Source of the DNA: an uncultured Collinsella sp.
GTDB taxonomy: Bacteria > Actinomycetota > Coriobacteriia > Coriobacteriales > Coriobacteriaceae
Assembly (NCBI GenBank): GCA_900549345.1
Contig: UROC01000026.1
Location: 1 to 21,790 of the forward strand
Direction of reading: 5' to 3'
Length of the DNA: 21,790 nt
A program made the translations under genes and the position numbers. The first letter of the stretch is position 1; the number at the start of each line of letters is the position of its first letter. Below, in pieces: positions 16,942-21,790 of this stretch. The notes below the pieces were generated by a model, which was given only the letters and a program-made list of their open reading frames with translations, was not told where the DNA came from and made no database searches.

Positions 16942-18087
16942 ATGCCTTGCAACCTAGCACCGTCGTCCCGGCGCCGTAAAGCGCGTGGCCGCATCGCCCT
17001 CCTATTCGCACTGATTGTGCTTGCGCTGACCGTACTTCCCACAGCTTCGTTCGCCGGCACAGACACCGCCGGCAACGTACTCACGACCGACGAAGGCTCC
17101 ACCCCGTCCGGGGTCGAAGGCGACCTGTACTGGGCCGGCCAAAGCCTCAACTTAGACGATGCCTCCATCGGCCGCGATATTATCGCGGCGGGCGAGAGCC
17201 TGTCGATTCGCGACTGCACCGTAGGCGGCGCCGTTCGCCTGGCGGCGCGTACCATCGATATCGCCAAAACCGCAATCGATGGCAGCGTGACGGTAGCCGG
17301 CCAGTACGTCGTCCTTAACACCGGTAGCACCGCCAACTGTTTTTACGCGGCAGGCGAGACGGTTGCCCTGCGCGGCTCTACCAAGTCGGCAGTGCTCGCG
17401 GGCGACACCGTGACCATCGATGGCACCGTCGACGGCGATGTTGAGGTTTGGGCCGACAAGCTCATCTTGGGTAAAAACGCCCGCATCACCGGCACCGTGA
17501 GCGCGCATGTTTCCGAGGACCCCGAGCGCGCCGCAGGAGCCGAGGTCGGCGCGCTCAAGATCGACCGCACCGAGAACGAGAACACCTCTACGGTTAACGA
17601 CACCATCGGCGGCATCGTGGCCGCAGCCCTGTCGACTTGCTTTATCGCCCTGTTGCTCGAGCTCGTCTTTCCGCGTGCGACCGCCAGCGCCGCCGGAATG
17701 CTCCACCAGCGCCCCACGCCCCTGTGGATGAGCGGTCTTTTGGGTACGATTGCTGTCGTCCCCGCCGTCCTGCTGCTGATTATCTCGATTGCCGGCCTGT
17801 CGCTTGCCGGAGCCCTCTTGTGCGGCGTTATCGGCATCGCGTTGGTGTCGAGCGCCTTTGCGGGGTGCGCGATCGCCCGCATGGTCGGACACAACCAGAA
17901 CCGCTACGCCATGGCAGCCGTCGGCGGTGTGGCCGCAGGCGCCCTCACAGGACTTCCCCTCATCGGCGACTTCATCAGCGGCGTGGCCTTTGTCTTTATG
18001 CTCGGCTACGTTATCCAGATCATCTGGCGCAACGCTCACCTCAAGTCGCAACAGCCGGCTAATACGCCGGAACTCCCCACCGCCTAG
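16942..18087 (+). CDS. Secreted bactofilin-like repeat protein with C-terminal membrane region
   Basis: Residues 1-38 form a signal peptide: basic RRRKARGR, a hydrophobic core, then a TASFAG-like cleavage site. Residues about 58-190 are a run of short beta repeats (GRDIIAAGESLSIRD, GGAVRLAARTIDI, GSVTVAGQYVVL, GDVEVWADKLILG) of the kind seen in bactofilin/polymer-forming proteins, expected to make a beta-helix outside the membrane. A polar linker follows (190-222). Four or five hydrophobic segments then lie between about 222 and 362. The start is ATG 16942 with AAGGA six bases upstream. Function is unknown; envelope organisation is a guess from the fold. Both upstream and downstream neighbours have their own signals, so it is probably a single gene. 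Confidence 0.85.
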   Translation: MPCNLAPSSRRRKARGRIALLFALIVLALTVLPTASFAGTDTAGNVLTTDEGSTPSGVEGDLYWAGQSLNLDDASIGRDIIAAGESLSIRDCTVGGAVRLAARTIDIAKTAIDGSVTVAGQYVVLNTGSTANCFYAAGETVALRGSTKSAVLAGDTVTIDGTVDGDVEVWADKLILGKNARITGTVSAHVSEDPERAAGAEVGALKIDRTENENTSTVNDTIGGIVAAALSTCFIALLLELVFPRATASAAGMLHQRPTPLWMSGLLGTIAVVPAVLLLIISIAGLSLAGALLCGVIGIALVSSAFAGCAIARMVGHNQNRYAMAAVGGVAAGALTGLPLIGDFISGVAFVFMLGYVIQIIWRNAHLKSQQPANTPELPTA

Positions 18088-18093
18088 CCGCCA

Positions 18094-18154
18094 ACCACCA
18101 CAAAGGGGACAGGCACCTTTGTGGTGGTGCAAGCGAACCTGTCCCCCTTGCACC
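18094..18154. repeat. Overlapping palindromic element, REP-like
   Basis: Three inverted repeats interlock here. ACCACCACAAAGG (18094-18106) pairs with 18116-18128. GGTGCAAG (18126-18133) pairs with CTTGCACC (18147-18154). GGGGACAGG (18105-18113) pairs with CCTGTCCCC (18138-18146). The arms compete, so two alternative folds are possible. It lies between two convergent genes, the usual place for repetitive extragenic palindromes. Confidence 0.6.
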
Positions 18155-18189
18155 AAAAAGGGCGCCGACCATCGCGGTCGACGCCCTTT
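18155..18189 (-). terminator. Terminator of typA
   Basis: AAAGGGCG (18157-18164) pairs with CGCCCTTT (18182-18189), continued by CGACC/GGTCG across a C-A mismatch. It is followed on the minus strand by TTTTT. It lies 27 bases after the typA stop. Confidence 0.88.
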
Positions 18190-18216
18190 CTTATTGGCGG
18201 TTATAAGCCCCAGCGC

Positions 18217-20055
<1,839 letters not shown>

Positions 20056-20172
20056 GTAGTTCCCCTATCTTCTATCCATATACAAACGGCACGCGTATGC
20101 GACCCACCCAGCAATGCAACGCTCGGCGGGAATATTGAGCCTTTTACCGAAAACTCGTTTATTTTAGCGATT

Positions 20173-20622
20173 TTAGATGAGAGGGGTTTCCTCACCTGCA
20201 GGTTCAGGGTCGCTCCACATAAAACCATCGCCGGCACCCATGCCCTCATACAGCACATATGCCGAAAAACCGCTCTCGAGCGTCGTCTCAAAGAAACTCA
20301 CGAGCAGAGCGTCGTGGTAGCCGCCGTCAATCTCGACACAGCCGGTATAGCCGATGGCATAGCGGGCGATACGGCCCAGGCCCTCGTCCTTAAGACCCAT
20401 CTTGTGCTCGGAGATAAAGTTGGTGGCGGCCTCCAGGCATGCCTCCTCGCCATCCTCGTCGAGCGCGGCCAGATAGCGGTTGGAAGCAGCGTCCTCGATC
20501 GCCACAACTACGCCCGGATTCTCACCGGCGGCAAGGTCGTCCAAGAACGCACCAATCAGGTCACACACCATGGCGTCGAGCTCGGCGGAGACGTTACCGG
20601 CGTCCTGCATATCCTGTGCCAT
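20173..20622 (-). CDS. Small acidic protein of unknown function
   Basis: I do not recognise this 149-residue protein. It is strongly acidic with alternating helical (about 8-33, 55-75) and strand-like stretches (VVVAIED, DALLVSFFETT, FSAYVLYEGM). It has no signal peptide or membrane segment, so it is expected in the cytoplasm. The start ATG 20622 has GGGAAGG seven bases upstream. It lies 30 bases after another unknown gene on the same strand and 117 bases before typA. The ribosome-binding site and spacing support it as a real gene; function cannot be given. Confidence 0.75.
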   Translation of the reverse strand: MAQDMQDAGNVSAELDAMVCDLIGAFLDDLAAGENPGVVVAIEDAASNRYLAALDEDGEEACLEAATNFISEHKMGLKDEGLGRIARYAIGYTGCVEIDGGYHDALLVSFFETTLESGFSAYVLYEGMGAGDGFMWSDPEPAGEETPLI

Positions 20623-20652
20623 CTCTAGACCTTCCCATCGAATCCGGCGTCG

Positions 20653-21009
20653 TTACAGTTCTTGTGCCTCGGCAGCGATCTTGGCGGCAGCGTCGCGGGC
20701 GCGCACCATATCCATCGCGCGCTTGTCGAGTACCTTGATCTGGTTGGTCAGCATTACCGCATCGACCACACCCCAGATTACCAAGCCTGTTGAAATCGAA
20801 AACCCAAGCGCACCAACTGTACCACGAAGACGAGAACAGATTACCGCGACAAGGGCGGAGATGATAACCATCTTGATATAGGAGCCGCGGCGCTCGCGAA
20901 GCGTGCGGGCCTGCGTCACATAGGCGATGCGAGCCGCCTCGGATGCCTCCGAGCGCATCTGGGCTTCACGCGCGATGGCGGCCGCTTCAGCCGATACGCG
21001 GGTACCCAT
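20653..21009 (-). CDS. Small membrane protein of unknown function
   Basis: This 118-residue protein begins with an alanine- and arginine-rich helix (about 4-45). Two hydrophobic segments follow, about 46-61 (YIKMVIISALVAVICS) and 66-88 (VGALGFSISTGLVIWGVVDAVML), and then a charged tail helix ending AAEAQEL. I cannot name a family. The start is ATG 21009 because GGAGAGG lies six bases upstream. An ATG at 21039, abutting the stop of the preceding gene, has no such site. It lies 30 bases downstream of the bifunctional-nuclease gene and could share its message. Confidence 0.75.
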   Translation of the reverse strand: MGTRVSAEAAAIAREAQMRSEASEAARIAYVTQARTLRERRGSYIKMVIISALVAVICSRLRGTVGALGFSISTGLVIWGVVDAVMLTNQIKVLDKRAMDMVRARDAAAKIAAEAQEL

Positions 21010-21039
21010 CAGCGACCTCTCCGCTCGCGTGCCAGACAT

Positions 21040-21540
21040 TTAGAAATCATCGGGGGAGAGCGTATGGACGAACTCGTCGAACTTCTCGAACTCCTGCTCG
21101 TCGTCAACTTCCTCGGCATGGGCAGAAACGGTACCCAGGCGATTCATGATGTCGTCCTCCACAAACATGGGGGCATTACTGCGCACGGCAAGGGCGATGG
21201 CGTCACTGGGGCGGGCGTCAACCTTGCGCTCGTCACCATCGACCAGCACGACAATCGTCGCATAGAACACCGGCGGCTCGGCACGAACGATCTCGATGCG
21301 CTCGAGCTTGGCGCCCAGGGCATCGACGGTGTCAAGCAGCAGGTCATGCGTTATCGGGCGCTCGGCGCGACCGCTATCGATGCCACGGCTAATTGCCGCG
21401 GCCTCAAACGAGCCGGTCTGAATGGAAAGCGAACGCAGCGGTGCCGTCGAATCCGACTTGCCGCAGCGCTCGCGAAGCACGATAAGCGATGGCACGGGAC
21501 CGGCGGCCATGACGATGGTCTCTATGTCGACGCGAACCAT
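21040..21540 (-). CDS. Bifunctional nuclease family protein (DUF151)
   Basis: The 166-residue protein matches the BFN/DUF151 family: MVRVDIETIVMA, PSLIVLRER, then LPIQ-like SLSIQTGSFEAAAI, RPITHDLLLDTVDALGAKLERIEI, and VDARPSDAIALAVRSNAPMFVEDDI. Plant members have been reported to act on RNA and DNA; bacterial roles are not settled. An acidic tail follows (EEVDDEQEFEKFDEF). The start is ATG 21540 with GGAGGTG four bases upstream. A longer frame to 21588 has no ribosome-binding site. It heads a run of three genes on the minus strand toward typA. Confidence 0.9.
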   Translation of the reverse strand: MVRVDIETIVMAAGPVPSLIVLRERCGKSDSTAPLRSLSIQTGSFEAAAISRGIDSGRAERPITHDLLLDTVDALGAKLERIEIVRAEPPVFYATIVVLVDGDERKVDARPSDAIALAVRSNAPMFVEDDIMNRLGTVSAHAEEVDDEQEFEKFDEFVHTLSPDDF

Positions 21541-21597
21541 GGAACACCTCCGGTACGTAGCGGTTAACACGCGGCAGGGTCGCCGCATTGAATAGCT

Positions 21598-21627
21598 ATA
21601 CTACCCAATCTTTCGCCCAGCACACAA
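21598..21627 (-). promoter_or_regulatory. Candidate promoter of the bifunctional-nuclease gene
   Basis: On the minus strand TTGTGT (21627-21622) and TAGTAT (21603-21598) are 18 bases apart. The boxes are moderate matches. They lie about 58 bases before the start codon. Confidence 0.35.
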
Positions 21628-21632
21628 AATCA

Positions 21633-21669
21633 AAGTAGTTAATTTGGGACGGGGCTATTTTGACTACTT
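21633..21669. repeat. 10-bp inverted repeat around a GC-rich centre
   Basis: AAGTAGTTAA at 21633-21642 pairs with TTGACTACTT at 21660-21669 (one T-G), around a loop with GGGACGGGGC. It lies between a promoter candidate and a tRNA terminator. No T-run follows, so it is not an obvious terminator. It may be an operator or a small repeat. Confidence 0.45.
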
Positions 21670-21680
21670 AGTTGGATAAG

Positions 21681-21710
21681 AAAAAAGCCCCGAGGCAACG
21701 CCCCAGGGCT
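21681..21710 (-). terminator. Terminator after tRNA-Val
   Basis: An 11-bp stem (21686-21696 with 21700-21710) includes two G-U pairs and closes on a 3-nt turn. It is followed on the minus strand by TTTTTT. It lies 14 bases past the tRNA 3' end. Confidence 0.85.
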
Positions 21711-21724
21711 CTTCACAGTTTTGA

Positions 21725-21790
21725 TGGTGGACCTGACAAGATTCGAACTTGTGACCCCATCCGTGTGAAGGATATGCTCTACCCCTGAGC
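21725..21790 (-). tRNA. tRNA-Val (CAC), 5' end outside the window
   Basis: The 3' end is complete: acceptor strand CAGGTCC, discriminator A and an encoded CCA at 21727-21725. The T-arm is ACAAG-TTCGAAT-CTTGT. The anticodon stem TATCC/GGATG encloses TTCACAC with anticodon CAC at 21767-21765, which reads GUG. The window stops in the D-arm, so the first nine or so bases are missing. Confidence 0.93.

Overview
The window looks like a GC-rich chromosome segment from a Coriobacteriia actinobacterium, most likely Collinsella or a close relative. This is inferred from protein character, codon use and gene order; no search was run. It is ordinary housekeeping DNA with intact reading frames. I see no transposase, prophage, CRISPR array or defence island. 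Most genes lie on the minus strand. The exceptions are two serine tRNAs and two membrane-protein genes in the middle, on the plus strand.

Layout. (1) 87-5005: carA-carB (carbamoyl-phosphate synthase), read leftward. The carA leader holds a hairpin that closely matches the PyrR-binding loop, directly against the Shine-Dalgarno sequence. (2) 5166-8117: an ABC exporter half-transporter followed by a single-pass membrane protein, closed by a strong terminator. The exporter start region lies inside a 100-bp inverted-repeat element flanked by CGCTG. (3) 8156-11582: purA, then purD (TTG start) and a Nudix ADP-ribose pyrophosphatase. (4) 11676-14982: rpsF-ssb-rpsR-rplI, a terminator, then dnaB. The rpsF leader carries a clean hairpin and a recognisable promoter. 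(5) 15443-16025: tRNA-Ser(GGA) and tRNA-Ser(CGA), each followed by a terminator. Beyond them lie an inverted 25-nt copy of the tRNA-Ser(CGA) 3' end, a run of hairpins and a nested palindrome. (6) 16146-18087: a TRIC/UPF0126 channel-like protein and a secreted bactofilin-like repeat protein with a C-terminal membrane region. A perfect 9-bp inverted repeat sits just before the ribosome-binding site of the latter. (7) 18094-21540: an overlapping palindromic (REP-like) element, the typA/bipA terminator and gene, two unknown small genes, and a bifunctional-nuclease (DUF151) gene. (8) 21633-21790: another inverted repeat, a terminator, and a tRNA-Val(CAC) cut by the window edge.

The genes serve pyrimidine/arginine precursor supply (carAB), purine synthesis (purA, purD), replication (dnaB, ssb), ribosome structure and stress translation (rpsF, rpsR, rplI, typA), and envelope functions. 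The most interesting signals are non-coding: the probable PyrR element, the inverted-repeat element that supplies the exporter's start, the tRNA-fragment/hairpin block, and several palindromic intergenic elements. I found no convincing new multi-gene system.
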